NCBI GenBank assembly: GCA_029945375.1
Contig: CM057064.1
Span: forward strand, 124,001 to 188,000
Direction of reading: 5' to 3'
Origin: Agaricus subrufescens
Taxonomy: Eukaryota > Basidiomycota > Agaricomycetes > Agaricales > Agaricaceae
Length of the DNA: 64,000 bases
Part shown: in pieces, positions 12,321-23,911 of the stretch
Layout: every line of letters starts with the position of its first letter
Numbering within the stretch: position 1 is the stretch's first letter
Translations under genes and position numbers: made by a program
The notes under the pieces: generated by a model
Told to the model about the DNA's origin: nothing
The model's input: only the letters and a program-made list of their open reading frames with translations
Databases searched by the model: none

Positions 12321-14184
12321 ATGAGTACGATGTTTAGGTCGTCGTCTACTGCGGCTCAGACGTTGTTCCACCCCTCAGGCTCAGCTGCGCGTGAGTCGCT
12401 GCTGAAACCATTCAGGGCTGTACTAACATGTAAGGACCAGGCGTTGCGCGGCCATTTCGTGCCAAGCTTCGGTCTCACCGCTCTTTTGCGACTGTCACCG
12501 ACCCTCCAGTCCGAAGGTATGGTGGGTTGAAGGACCAAGACCGTATTTTCACAAACGTGTATTGCAAACACGATCATGGCATCAAAGGTGCAATGGTACG
12601 GAGAATGATGCGACTTCAAGAATCAAGATTCTGATCGAATTTCTCTAGTCTAGAGGTGACTGGCACAAAACGAAAGAAATATTGCTGAAAGGCGATTCTT
12701 GGATTATTCAAAGTATCAAGGACTCGGGTTTACGCGGTCGTGGGGGCGCCGGTTTTCCAAGTGGGCTCAAATGGAGTTTTATGAACAAACCAAACTGGCA
12801 ACAAGATCCTCGGTGAGTTACTTTCCTCTAGTACCGCATCGTGCAAGCCTGAAATAGTCTCAGGCCCCGATATCTCGTCGTTAACGCAGATGAGGGCGAA
12901 CCCGGGACCTGCAAAGATCGCGAAATTCTGCGTGGTGACCCCCATAAGCTCGTTGAAGGGTGCCTCGTTGCTGGCCGCGGCATGAACGCCAATGCTGCTT
13001 ACATTTACGTTCGTGGAGAGTTTTATCAAGAAGCCTCCCATCTCCAGCAAGCTATTGACGAAGCTTATGCTGCTGGTTTCTTGGGAAAGAACGCTTGTGG
13101 TTCTGGCTATGATTTCGACGTATACGTACACCGTGGAGCTGGTGCCTATATCTGTGGTGAAGAAACAGCTCTCATTGAGTCTCTCGAAGGAAAGCAGGGA
13201 AAACCTCGTCTCAAACCCCCCTTCCCTGCTGACGTTGGTCTTTTTGGCTGTCCCACAACTGTAGCGAACGTTGAGACTGTGGCCGTTGCGCCCACGATAT
13301 GTCGTCGTGGTGGTTCATGGTTCGCAAGCTTTGGTCGCGAGCGTAACCAGGGAACGAAATTGTACTGTATCAGCGGTCACGTCAACAATCCTTGTGTCAT
13401 TGAAGAGGAAATGAGCATTCCATTGAAGGATCTTATCGACAAGCACTGTGGCGGTGTTATTGGTGGTTGGGATAACCTGCTTGGCATAGTCCCTGGTGGT
13501 TCTAGTGTGCCTGTCTTGCCTAAGGATACGTGCGCTGAGGTCTTGTAAGTGCTCTCTAGGTACTCTCTGCTAGAATGGAGAATTTATCTAATCAACCCTA
13601 TCTAGAATGGACTTTGATTCACTGAAAGATGCTCAGTCTGGCCTTGGCACGGGCGCCGTTATTGTCATGAACAAAAGCACTGACATTGTTTCTGCAATCG
13701 CTCGTTTCTCACAAGTGAGCATATTGATAACATTTCTCAGAGGGCAAACTATTTACTCTATTTTAAGTTCTATAAACATGAATCCTGCGGTCAGTGCACA
13801 CCGTGCCGTGAAGGTACCACATGGATGTCCAAGGTGATGAATCGCTTTGTCGAAGGTCGGGGCCACCCGCGAGAGATTGATATGCTTCTCGAAATCACGT
13901 ATGTCATAATACTGCCCCCTTCCACACCCCATTTAAATGATGTTAAAATTTTCAGCAAACAAGTTGAGGGACGAACCATTTGTGCTTTAGGTGATGCCGC
14001 TGCATGGCCTATACAAGGCCTTATGAGACATTTCCGGCCCGAGGTGGAGCAACGCATTGCTGAATTCCAGGCTGCAAACGGACATGTCGGGTTTGGTGGA
14101 CATCTTGCAAGCGCGGTCGATAATACTCTGGCGGTACCTGATAACCTGGCGTTGAGAGAGCCTGAACCGCAGTCGAGAGTATGA
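12321..14184 (+). CDS. NDUFV1: NADH:ubiquinone oxidoreductase 51-kDa subunit, FMN- and NADH-binding
   Basis: Seven exons (12321-12390, 12441-12595, 12649-12812, 12864-13544, 13606-13714, 13768-13898, 13956-14184) give 512 residues, the normal family length. This is the complex I subunit that binds NADH and FMN and passes electrons to the N3 iron-sulfur cluster in the mitochondrial matrix. Visible motifs are [13 protein letters not shown] (FMN), [19 protein letters not shown] (NADH) and [10 protein letters not shown], with Cys about 400, 403 and 406, and a fourth cluster Cys near 446 in TICALGD. The N-terminus ([13 protein letters not shown] and following) is a basic, Ser-rich mitochondrial presequence. 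The first intron contains a good branch-point TACTAAC; choosing it fixes the frame of the presequence. In Neurospora the orthologue is called nuo-51. Confidence 0.97.
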
Positions 14185-16810
14185 TTGCTATTCGCCTGAC
14201 TACTCAATAGAATTATTTTTCTTCGAACATGCTTTGATGCCACGTGCCCACTAGCGGCCACGGCCCACCAGGGATGTAAAGGAACATCTGATAGCGGGAA
14301 CTCAGCCTCCTGGGAGATTTCTCATCCAGATGTAGAGTTTCGTATATAGACAACTTCCATGGTATTATTGTAGGCTTGACCAACGGGGTCGACGTTTCAC
14401 ATGCATAATTGAAATTATTCCGAAAGTACCCGATGGAATGACAAAGAGGCCGGCATGAACCGCAATCGAAGATATGGTTTTTTTGGCTTGACATATGTTT
14501 TAATTGGTGCGAGTCATTTATTTGGGTTAAGAATGACCATCTACTCCAATGGACAAATCATCGAGGTATGTAATATTCTCCTCCGGGCGCCGGGTACGCG
14601 TTCCCAATGATGAATATATAAGACTATGACAATGTGATTGGGGGAGTGGAAAGGCCTGGAGGGATAGTCGTCTCCAGGTCTCCAGGCGGTAAGAGCGAGG
14701 TTGGAACAGCATCGTGTCGCCCAGATGTGTACAACCTACATCTACCTGTGCCGGTAGTCTCATCTAATGATGATGTATGGGATAGGTGGGTGGTTTTAAA
14801 GGCATCGCGAGCAGGTAGCGGTGCCGTCCACTCAGCACAAGGAGGAGAGAGACGAAGATTCTTTCAAAGGTCACAATATTATTATGACTCCATGCGCTCG
14901 TTCCTCGCGTGGTGTTCCATAATATGTAGACAAACCTTGTTTACATAATGTGGCAACTTCCTTGACTGGCACCGGGGCAGACGGGTTGGTCTGTCAGTCA
15001 AATTAACAACTAGTAATATACTTCGATTTAGTATCATTATACTTAAATCTCACCTAATTCTCCCCTCATCTATGACTATATGCCAAAGTGATCTGTAGGA
15101 TAATCTCACAAACATGCTACCATAATCGACAGTCAGGCTTGTGATGTTATAGATAAAGTCCAAGAGATTATAACGCTTTCGGTTTGGGTGGTGAGTGATG
15201 GTGGAAATTCATGGTTATGTTGAAGGGCTATTCGCCTACTTGGGTCTACATCTTGAGTGTTGCTAATAACACTAGTAGCACATGCGGCGTATTTGAACGT
15301 GAAAAATATATTGTAAGCCTGAGCTCCAATACAGCATATATAATAGTCGGTGGCAGAATATCTAAGATGTTCTATTATGTCCCTTTTGGTGCAACGGTTA
15401 TTTGGCCGACTAGGACAGCCAGGTTACATTCATAGAGATAGGGACGGTAAGGGGTCGAGATAAGATGTTGTGCCTTCTACACTAGCAAAATGTCAAATAT
15501 TCTTAGCTACGTTTTCTACTTTTTGGGCGCCAAAAATAATGTAATGAAAGTAGTTCTGTCAATGGAAACAATACATTTTGAAGGCATCAGAAAAGTGAAT
15601 GTTTTGCACCGTGATACCATGAAAGGATGAGAGGAATAGGTAAGCATCAAGGAGCCACAAAAGGTACTCAGTCTGTGCGCAATTTTACCGTTCACAAGTA
15701 CCTCGTCTTTTTTTTTTAAAAAAAATAATGCATATCGTATTTGCGACAAGTAAGATAAGTATACAAAGTAACAAAAAGTATTTTGACGTTTTCCTGATGG
15801 CCTGGAGAGTAGTTCTATCTACCTTGTAATATTGACCCTCTGATATGAGTCATCACAAGATGGTTAACTCTCAAATTATGCGTGATTATAGTAGTACTAA
15901 TACCCTGCCGAATGTGGCTGTACGAGGCATATTGTGAATCTGGTAGCGAACTTATGACCGTACCTCTTTCAGCCGCCTCATTGGTATGGATCTGGGGTAG
16001 ACATAAAACACGACTTTCATATCTGTCAAACAAAGAATGAGGTCCAATATCGTACTAGGCAAGGACAGCCCCAGCCACGTTTTGAACTACTAACTAAGAA
16101 AGGTGGCCGTGCCGGAGGGGCACTGCCCTTCATGACTCACGTATCCATTGCGACACATCGAATTTGTTTCAGCTAGAACAGAAGCGAAGAAGCTTCGCCA
16201 TGGATGATATGGGAAACATGAGTTCCCCGAGCCTATGTTCCGCCTATTTCTAGCTCTTTACTAACCTCTACCTATTAGGGAAAACTGTATTGGGCGTTAC
16301 CTTCTGAATGAATAAACAGAATAGGGAAGAGGGCAATTATCGGTCAGGGCAATTACCCGCGGGGCTTGAATACGTCTACATAGCTGAGGCGGAATTGAGT
16401 CCAATCCATAGGAATGATAACGCGTACGTTATACTAGAACTAATTAACATAATATCGAATAAATAATGTCCCAGTTAATGCTACCTATTTGTCCTGAGAA
16501 TTTGTTTTACGTTGGGTTCTTAAAGTTATGTCTAATGCTCGATTGAAATTCATTTGAAATACGTAATCGAAACTCCGGTAGGAACGAAAGAAGATACGTT
16601 GTTGTTTGTTGTATCGTCAAATGGTATCCCTGCGCAAGGGAATACATCGTGATCATGGTTTAGCAGTATGTTGGAAGGAAGGCTGTTGTTGCCATCGAGG
16701 TATTGAGACTGCCATCGAGGCTCGGGGGATAAAGATGAAGGTGTGTTCAATTGTATTGGGGTTGGCATGTGTCCCATACTTGAACGACGCATCCTCTGCG
16801 AGAAATTGAC
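14185..16810. other. Gene-poor region
   Basis: No recognised gene. Scattered frames on both strands (for example 14634-14948 and 16550-16792) lack family motifs. The latter lies just 3' of the transcription factor stop and is not needed for its reading frame. A run of about nine T followed by A is present near 15710-15723. Confidence 0.4.
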
Positions 16811-19696
16811 CTAGATTTCAATCAGCGGACGGAATATCCGAAGAAACTCTGGTGACTGACAATAATCATTCTAGCGATCCGTTCAAAATTGTTATCACTG
16901 TCCGTCTCAGATATTTCTGTAGATAATGAAGTCTCGGCAGCTATTTGAGTGAGCATTAAATGATATAAAGGACTGATTGAGTGAAGATAAGATGAATTTC
17001 TTACCTAACATCTGTTCTAAAACATGACTGGCGTTTCGAGTCACAGTGGGTGCATACAATCCAACGGATCTATGTGAATAGTAAACATGCAGCAATTGTG
17101 CCAGACTGGAGTAATACGCTACCTCAGTGTCCGTAAAGCGCTCTGAAGCTCAGCTGAACATTTTCCAATATCAACGCTCGCGCCATTACAACGTAGGTGG
17201 CATAAATCTATAAATAGCACGACACTCTGCCAAAACCTAATGTCAGCGAGGGGATACTCGTAAAGAAAAAACGCTCACAGCCGCAAAGGCATTGGATACT
17301 GGGATAGACCATCGTAGAAGTCTCTCCCCTTGGTTATTAGTGTTCAAGTGTTGAAGTATCAGACGTGCTGCTTTGATACATTGATTGCGTGCTTGTACCT
17401 GGAAGCAAATACGGATGAACATCACGGCCTTGAGCTAGTTCATGTTTACTTACGTAACGATTGTCATGATAACTTCGGAATAAAAATGGCCGATTGAGTT
17501 GCAGGATAAGCCCTTGAGCTATGACCTGACATAGGACCCTTTCGGAAAACATTATATCGCTAGGGCGGCTAGTTTTCTTGCGCGAATCGATCATATTTTG
17601 GAAATGATCGCTAAGGTCACTTATCACGTTGTTGATCTTAGATTCCATATCGTTGGAAAATTCAAGATCGTAGCCGCCGTAGTTGCATTCGTCGATGATC
17701 TGCCTTTGTAGTTCGAGAAGTCGTAATCGATACAGGAAGGAAGACATCTCCTAAATAACGTTATATAGCAACCAAACGTTTTAAAGCGATTATGGACACG
17801 TACAGTGTGAACGTTTAGTGGCTTAGATTGGACTACATCAGACTCCCCCAAATCTACATCATCTATATTCGCCGGAAGTGAAGTGTGGTTTTGTGACGGG
17901 TGGATGGAGTAAACCCCTTGATGCGCTATGGCATGAGACCAGTCATTGAGCACCTGCACTATTGTTAGGCTTAATGCAGGGTGAAACGGAGCAGGACATG
18001 TTTACCAAGCACCACCATACACGTCTAGCAACTTCCCTGCGGATGGAAGATCTCCATTCGAGTGGATATTGGCGCAACCCGGTTTCACCTCCAAGGCGTG
18101 ACATTCCCAGGTTCTGAGCAATCTAAGTTATGGAGTTTGAGCGCGGGAGGAGCACCAGTTCAATTAGTCGAACCTTGATTGCGGCCCCATTCAATGCCCA
18201 ATGTGAACTACGAGGCAAGTTATGAAATGGGTGGATAATCAATAGCAGATAGCCTTACTCAGAGTCATCACTGTTTTGTTGATAAACACCTATCAAGCTG
18301 ATACATAACTATTCTCAGTATAAATTCGCCAATAGCGATAAAAGGCTTACATTATACTTTGCAAGTGCTCAAGAGTATGAGTTCCCGTGAAATTGGAATA
18401 TTCTAAACAGGCCTTGACAGATAATTAGAACTCGATGCCGCGCTACAACCGAACAGATGGACGGACTTGTGCTCCAGTATAGAGGTGTTGAGCGTATTCC
18501 GAGCAAGCTGAATAGTCCAAAAACAGTTGCTCGCATAAAGGAGCGTCTGCAAAGTGAAAGGAGAGGCAGAGAACGGCGAATAAAACACCCAAGAAGCCTA
18601 TGTCTATAAGTTGAAATCTGCGGTTGTCTATATGAGACAAGATAGCGTTCGCCTAGAAATTAGAGTTTAAGTCCCATGAGTGCTGATAGATAATGCAAAC
18701 TAACCTCTACCAAGAAAGTCGGATAATGAATGACCTAAAAACCTCTTAACGAGGGCCTACCATCTATTTTTGCGACTCACTTTAGCATACCAGTCTGCTT
18801 GTTGTATCTTTAAATAAATTCAGCCTAAGTGCGACGGTTATAACGTTAAACATACATAGAATTGAAGTAGCAATTGAATTTGTGCATGGTTTGGAAGCAT
18901 AGACGAGAGACGACCGACAAAATCGGGTGATGAATTCACCCAAAGCGTCCAAGGGTTCGAATTCAATCTGTTTGTGGGAAGATTCTCATTGAAGGTGGAT
19001 GGTGTGTTGTAGGGGCTCGTGCAGTGGTCCTTAGCTGCACGTGTTTGATTAACCTTGTGTCCCATTACAAAATCCTGTGCCAATATTTAGATTGTTAACA
19101 GCTGCCACAGTCGATGGAACACGCATACTTCAAGGATTAGTGCAACTTCTTCATCCCTGCTACCTGTGCGGAGGAGGGCAGGTACTGGCGAATAAAGACT
19201 GCGACTGCAGGATCGACGTTTGGGAATAGGACTCGGAGATTTCGGATAGGGTGTAGATGAAAGTTCGCGCCTCCGTATGGACCGGGGTGATTCTTCATTA
19301 CTGGGAGAACTTTGGGATGAAAGAACGAAAATGGTATTCTCTAATTTTTGGACTCGATCGACTAGCTCTTCTATTCTCTCAGAGCTCTTTCTATGTTCAC
19401 TAGAGGCGATTGAGCGGTCAGTCCACCAAATATTGTAATAGAGCGTACTGAAGTAGAGCCTTATCAACTTCTCGACAAGCATCTCCTTCGCCTCTTAATA
19501 TACAGGGAGTACATGGGTAGGACTTGCTGCCTACATAACGTCAGGTAAGCGCGAGAATGAGTGAGAGATTGGGACGTGCATTTGATTTTCCGCTTGCGGC
19601 CTGGTTGGGGATCAATAATAATCAGGTGTCCTCAAGAATGTGCGCACATTGTAAGCAACTCTGTATGGGTCTCGATGAGGTGCGGGATTCGGGCAT
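16811..19696 (-). CDS. Zn2Cys6 transcription factor with fungal-specific regulatory domain
   Basis: About 19 exons rebuild to roughly 647 residues: 19696-19648, 19600-19576, 19526-19449, 19399-19129, 19074-18852, 18797-18781, 18734-18711, 18652-18467, 18412-18351, 18297-18259, 18207-18174, 18122-18006, 17953-17804, 17750-17454, 17398-17279, 17226-17193, 17142-17005, 16940-16899, 16848-16811. Splicing creates an intact zinc cluster, SCLQCRKRKIKC then YPCTPCILRGEGDAC (spacing C-2-C-6-C-5-C-2-C-8-C), followed by the coiled coil RIEELVDRVQKLEN. The middle fits the Fungal_trans domain: LEDFVMG, VIHYPTFL, GFLGVLFAVL, THTLEHLQ, HWALNGAAIKIAQNLGMSRL, RRVWWCLV and the LPANIDD segment. It ends in FLRIFRPLIEI. 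Such proteins bind CGG-type sites and control metabolic gene sets; the targets are unknown. Exons of 17 and 24 nt are small enough to be missed. Confidence 0.85.
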
Positions 19697-21125
19697 GACA
19701 GATATTAGGAGAGAGAATCGGGGATAAATTTGCTCGAATTCTGCCAGCCCCCTGGTTTTAAGAGTGGCACACCTCGATCAGTAAACCCTTACGTACCTAT
19801 TCGGAGATCCAAAGTCAACCAACCCCCCGCTGAGTCGGCGTGACAGTGGTAACAAGGGTATTATCTATTTTTTAGTGCAGCATTAAAGGGAATGTAGAAG
19901 ACGGAGCCAGCGCGCTGCTCCCGCTCATGCCGGGCTATTAGTATCATGAGAATCTCTCGTACTATCATTCCATTTGACGCCAGAAGATTAAGAGTTTGAG
20001 ATCAACAGGCATGCTGATACATTGATTCCACCAATGAAGACCTAAGAATTCGAAGAACCTCGTGAGGTCGGCAGTGTGGCGAGAGGGAGTATTTAAATTT
20101 AGCTTAGCGTCTCTGATGCAACACTCCGACGTGGTTGTTAACTTACTAAGTTGTCTACTGTAACATAATTCTGAAGCCCGAAAGGTTAGCCCCTGAAGGT
20201 GCAAGGTGAGCGGCCTGGCCATACTTGGTATCCTGCCAACGCTCGTTTATTTATTCCGGCAACCAGCTGCCACAAAACACGGACGGCTTGAGCCGTAATC
20301 TCGCGCCCAAAGTATGAAATCATACTAAATTGGGTATAAAAATTGTGATATATGACACAACATCCTGTGCACGTCCTCGACATTGACTCAATCATTCACA
20401 GTGAATATTTACTCACTTAAGGAAACACATTATCAGAATATTTACTCACTTAAGAAAACACATTATCGGTGAACGTTGAATAGTCGAGTGTCCGTTTCAA
20501 TAACGAAATTTTGCTTCGTTTCGCAAAGATTGTGACTCCGAATCATCGTGATAGATTTGTTAAATAAGAATTCAGAAGACGAATCAATTTCTATTGGGCA
20601 ACGTTGGCCATTTTCAACGCGGAGAGCGACCCCCTCCGAATGAAACACTGCAATAAAGAAATAGAAGGCAGCCGAGCGCTGATACATATCTGGAAATGAC
20701 CCTGAAATCCGACTTCTACATGGTCCCAATTTTCTGAAGGCTCTCAAAACCAGTGTTTGAGCCAAGTTTCAACTGCCAGGCAAGGTGGAGCAAGGGATAG
20801 AACTGGGGTTGCACATGTACACCAGTAAAAACGTTCTCTGAATAAGCACCGCTTCATCCGCAGCGCGTCCGAATAGTCCATATGATTTTCAATTGACATC
20901 ATGTAGTTGGCACCACAAGGTCTGCGTTCTCAATCAGCCGTGACGGATGGAGAGTTGGTCACTCGAAAGATTGCCGAAAAGTATGCAGCCATGAAATCTC
21001 TCACAGGTCGGCCTACACCTTACGTAATGAGGATGTGCAAACGTGTGCTTGCGAATCATTGATACACGATTATCGGCAGCGCCAGAAGCACGATCACCGC
21101 ATTGATTTATTGCCTCCTAGATAGT
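19697..21125. other. Intergenic region
   Basis: Upstream of the transcription factor and downstream of the flavin monooxygenase; no gene recognised. It contains the 33-bp tandem duplication at about 20403-20467. Frames such as 19965-20222 and 20463-20765 (minus) show no family motif. Confidence 0.4.
20403..20467. repeat. Tandem duplication, two 32-33 bp copies
   Basis: Two adjacent copies begin GAATATTTACTCACTTAAG and end ACACATTATC. They differ by a single base (GGAAACAC versus AAAACAC). A recent slippage or duplication event is the simplest reading. Confidence 0.85.
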
Positions 21126-23345
21126 TTACCGTCGATCTCGACGTTCGTCAGTTAAAAATGCAATCTCTTTCAGGTCGATAACCTTGAAAGGCCAAGTAAA
21201 CCAGTTTCCGTTACTGCGATGAATAGGCAATTCCATATCTTCGAGAAGATCGTCAACAGCTTGGGGCCAACTGATACTCACTTGTGAGTTTGACATACTT
21301 TGTAGGAGTCATTGGTACTCACTTCCAGAAATCCAGGCTACCACTATAACTAGCATTGACCCAAGAAAGCATGCCGGGAAAACGCTTCCTCATCCAAGCT
21401 GATTCCCGTTCAGCCTGAACCATAGCCTCTTCAACGGTACCAGGCAAACGCATGCGATCTCGTTGGAAATACGAAGAAATCCAGTGGGCTACGACTTCAT
21501 TTGTATAACCGAAGTTGGAAGTAAACTAAATCATGAGTTTGTTATCTAAGACGGCGCGGGAACGGTAACGAGAATCATACCAAAGCTCCGGCGATCGCGA
21601 AATCACGCCTCAGGATATTTTTAGCCGGGACGATTCCCCGGTATATCGAAGTAACCCATTGTTCGTTCTGGGGATGTGCTTCCGGGGCTCCGAAAAGGGA
21701 GGGATAGTCCCAGCTATTGGAAGCTTTCGATGAAGGTGGGTGTTTACTAATTCCTATTTCGTCAGCCGTTTTATCTGAAACCTTCATTTAGGCAAGACGC
21801 AAAGAAAATATGGGATAAGAATCCACCGGAAATTATTTTCGTCCAAGAGGATTGATACCCGGTGGCCAAAATGACAGCGTCTGCTTCGAGCGTTTTACCA
21901 GTATCCAGGAGAATAGATTGGCCGTCCAGAGCAAAGCCAATCGCACGAGCGGGGGCTATCACCTCAATTTTGCCCTGAGCAGCGAATGTAAGATAGCTAT
22001 CTTGCCTTACACTTCCTTCGTCATTTGTACGAATGCCCCAGAACAGAGAGTGCGTCATCCTTAACGGAGAATCCCGCGGAATGTCAAAAGCATTCAACTA
22101 CTTAGATCAGCGTCTAAGCACTCAGGGGAAAGGATGCGCTTACAGAACTCTCCGCAATTTTATCCCACAGAAATCGAGTGATCTTGCCTCCCAAAGTAGT
22201 GCCATGGAGGAAGCGTCTATGATCGTTCAAACGATAGTCACGAATAACTCTCAAAGTTGAAGACTTACTCAAGTCGTGTCCTCAGGTGTTTATGAGGTGA
22301 TAAAAGACCAAGGAATCTACTTCAGAAATCGGTATATAGGCGGCATCGGGAACGGTGTGGAATACGAACCGGCTCCGACGGATAAAGTCTGGTAGGGTGG
22401 TTTTAGAAGCGATAAAGCTATCTGTTTTATCGAAGACGATAGAGCATTTCCGACCCTCTTCTGTAAGTTTTGCGCAGATGCTAATGCAGATATTAATTTA
22501 TTATATACTTTCAGATTTTTTTACACAACCTACTCTTGTGCGGACTTGCCGCCCCCGATGACAACGATGGACCCTTTGTGACCTTCCGAATACGGCTTTA
22601 CCCTGCTCAAGATTTCATCGAGATGTGCACCGAATTCTGACGCATGTATGACCATGCCATGGTATAATACTTTCTTTGCTGCGGCTTTCGAAAGATAATC
22701 CGGAATTGTCGGCTCGCTACAACCCTACGAAAAAAATTTGGCCGTTAGTCAATGCTTCATGTGGAATGACGTTATCCATGGGCCAGCAGCTTTCTCCATA
22801 TGAAAACATCAGATGACCATTTAATAACTTACACCTGTGGCGAGAATGATCCTGGAAAACTTTATCGTATCCTGAGTCCCTCTTTGCAGGTCTTCAACAC
22901 GAACCAGCCACATCCCACTCGCATCACGGGAGATATCAAGAACTTCAGTATTGAATGCGAATTCTACCTTTCCCTTCAGGAAATCGTCATAGTATCTCTC
23001 CATGTAATTGCACATGTCGAGCCCTGACGGATGCGTTCCAGTAGCCACGGAGTCCGCGGGTGGCGGCGGCACTTCCAGAGCAGAGAAGCGATATTCACCG
23101 TGTACGCTGGCCGGAGGCTTTAACATTCCTGTCAGTAATCATAATTGGAAGAGCCGAACTCACTTGTTGATGTGTAAGCCAGAATAAACACGATTTCTGG
23201 CCCATACTCCACCCACAAAAGTATCACGGGTAAGCACTCGAATGTTGGTGAACCCATCTTGCAAAAGGACATGAGCGTTGATAAGACCGGCAGGTCCAGC
23301 CCCGACAACGCCAATAGACTCTCTGAGAATGGAACCTGTTGTCAT
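21126..23345 (-). CDS. Flavin-dependent monooxygenase (FAD/NADPH)
   Basis: Nine exons (23345-23164, 23106-22833, 22724-22534, 22480-22321, 22263-22144, 22097-21827, 21774-21581, 21525-21323, 21270-21126) join in frame to 579 residues. The N-terminus has the FAD dinucleotide fold GVVGAGPAG at residues 12-20. A second fold, IVVIGGGKSAQD, should bind NADPH, and ADAVILATGYQSSW is the FMO-type ATG motif. The C-terminal part (WPQAVDDLLEDMELP, WFTWPFKVIDL) is typical of a fungal subgroup of flavin monooxygenases whose substrates are unknown. The ATG at 23345 directly precedes the FAD motif. Splice choices were fixed by family conservation, for example GLHINNVHGEYRF across the first intron. No lesion was found. 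It is unrelated in detail to the monooxygenase at the left edge. Confidence 0.92.
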
Positions 23346-23911
23346 TGTCCTCAAGTGATTGCGGGTGAAAGGAAGGAGGGATACTGATAGAAGTGTGCAC
23401 CACCGATAATTTATTGGTGCGAATATCAGGTCATTTCTGCCATATGAGGATGACTTCTCCTCGGTTGTCTTGAGTCATGAATGGGGTTTTCTCTAAAAGC
23501 CAAGCTCGCGTGTGGCTGGGCAGAACTCATGACCCATGCATTGATGATTGATTTAGAGCATATCATGGGTGTGTGAAAGGCCGTCAGGGTCTGATTTTTG
23601 ACGGACTCCACCATTACGCTAGGCATTTCATGGAGCTAACCGGTTGCCCGGGTGAGCTCATCTCTGGCCCATCTCCACAATGTTTATTTAGTCCCCGTTT
23701 GTCCCTTGATTCCTAATGGCCGCCTCGATGGAGGTGAATTCTATTTCTATAGTGCTCGTCGTTACGCCCACCTGACGGTCTGTGAATTGTGATGATCGTT
23801 TATAAAGACGCAGAATTTCAGCAATTAGTTGCTACTCTCGCCTGGTGATTCTAGAATGCAGCTACATTAAGAGGTTGCCTTTATAAAGTACAACAATCAA
23901 CGATGATATAA
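23346..23911. other. Intergenic region
   Basis: The upstream region of the flavin monooxygenase and the downstream region of the LAA1-like gene, both on the minus strand. I see no gene here; it should hold the monooxygenase promoter. Confidence 0.5.

Noticed and set aside
13791..14261. Minus-strand frame of 156 codons over the NDUFV1 3' exons.
   Set aside because: It lies opposite strongly conserved coding exons and has no recognisable motif.
14634..14948. Plus-strand frame of 104 codons after NDUFV1.
   Set aside because: No family motif, odd composition (Gly/Arg/Ser runs) and no splice context.
16550..16792. Frame considered as a final exon of the transcription factor.
   Set aside because: The gene already ends at 16811 with the conserved FLRIFRPLIEI terminus; this frame lies beyond the stop.
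17143..17192. Apparent one-base frameshift near the end of the Zn2Cys6 transcription factor (SALRTLR then EVAYYSS in another frame).
   Set aside because: A 50-nt GT-AG intron (17143-17192) restores the frame as LCHL-QRFTDTEVAYYS, so the gene reads intact.
18298..18350. A second apparent frame break in the same gene after THTLEHLQSI.
   Set aside because: Using the AG at 18298 instead of the nearer one gives a 53-nt intron and the expected ILIGVYQQN sequence in frame.
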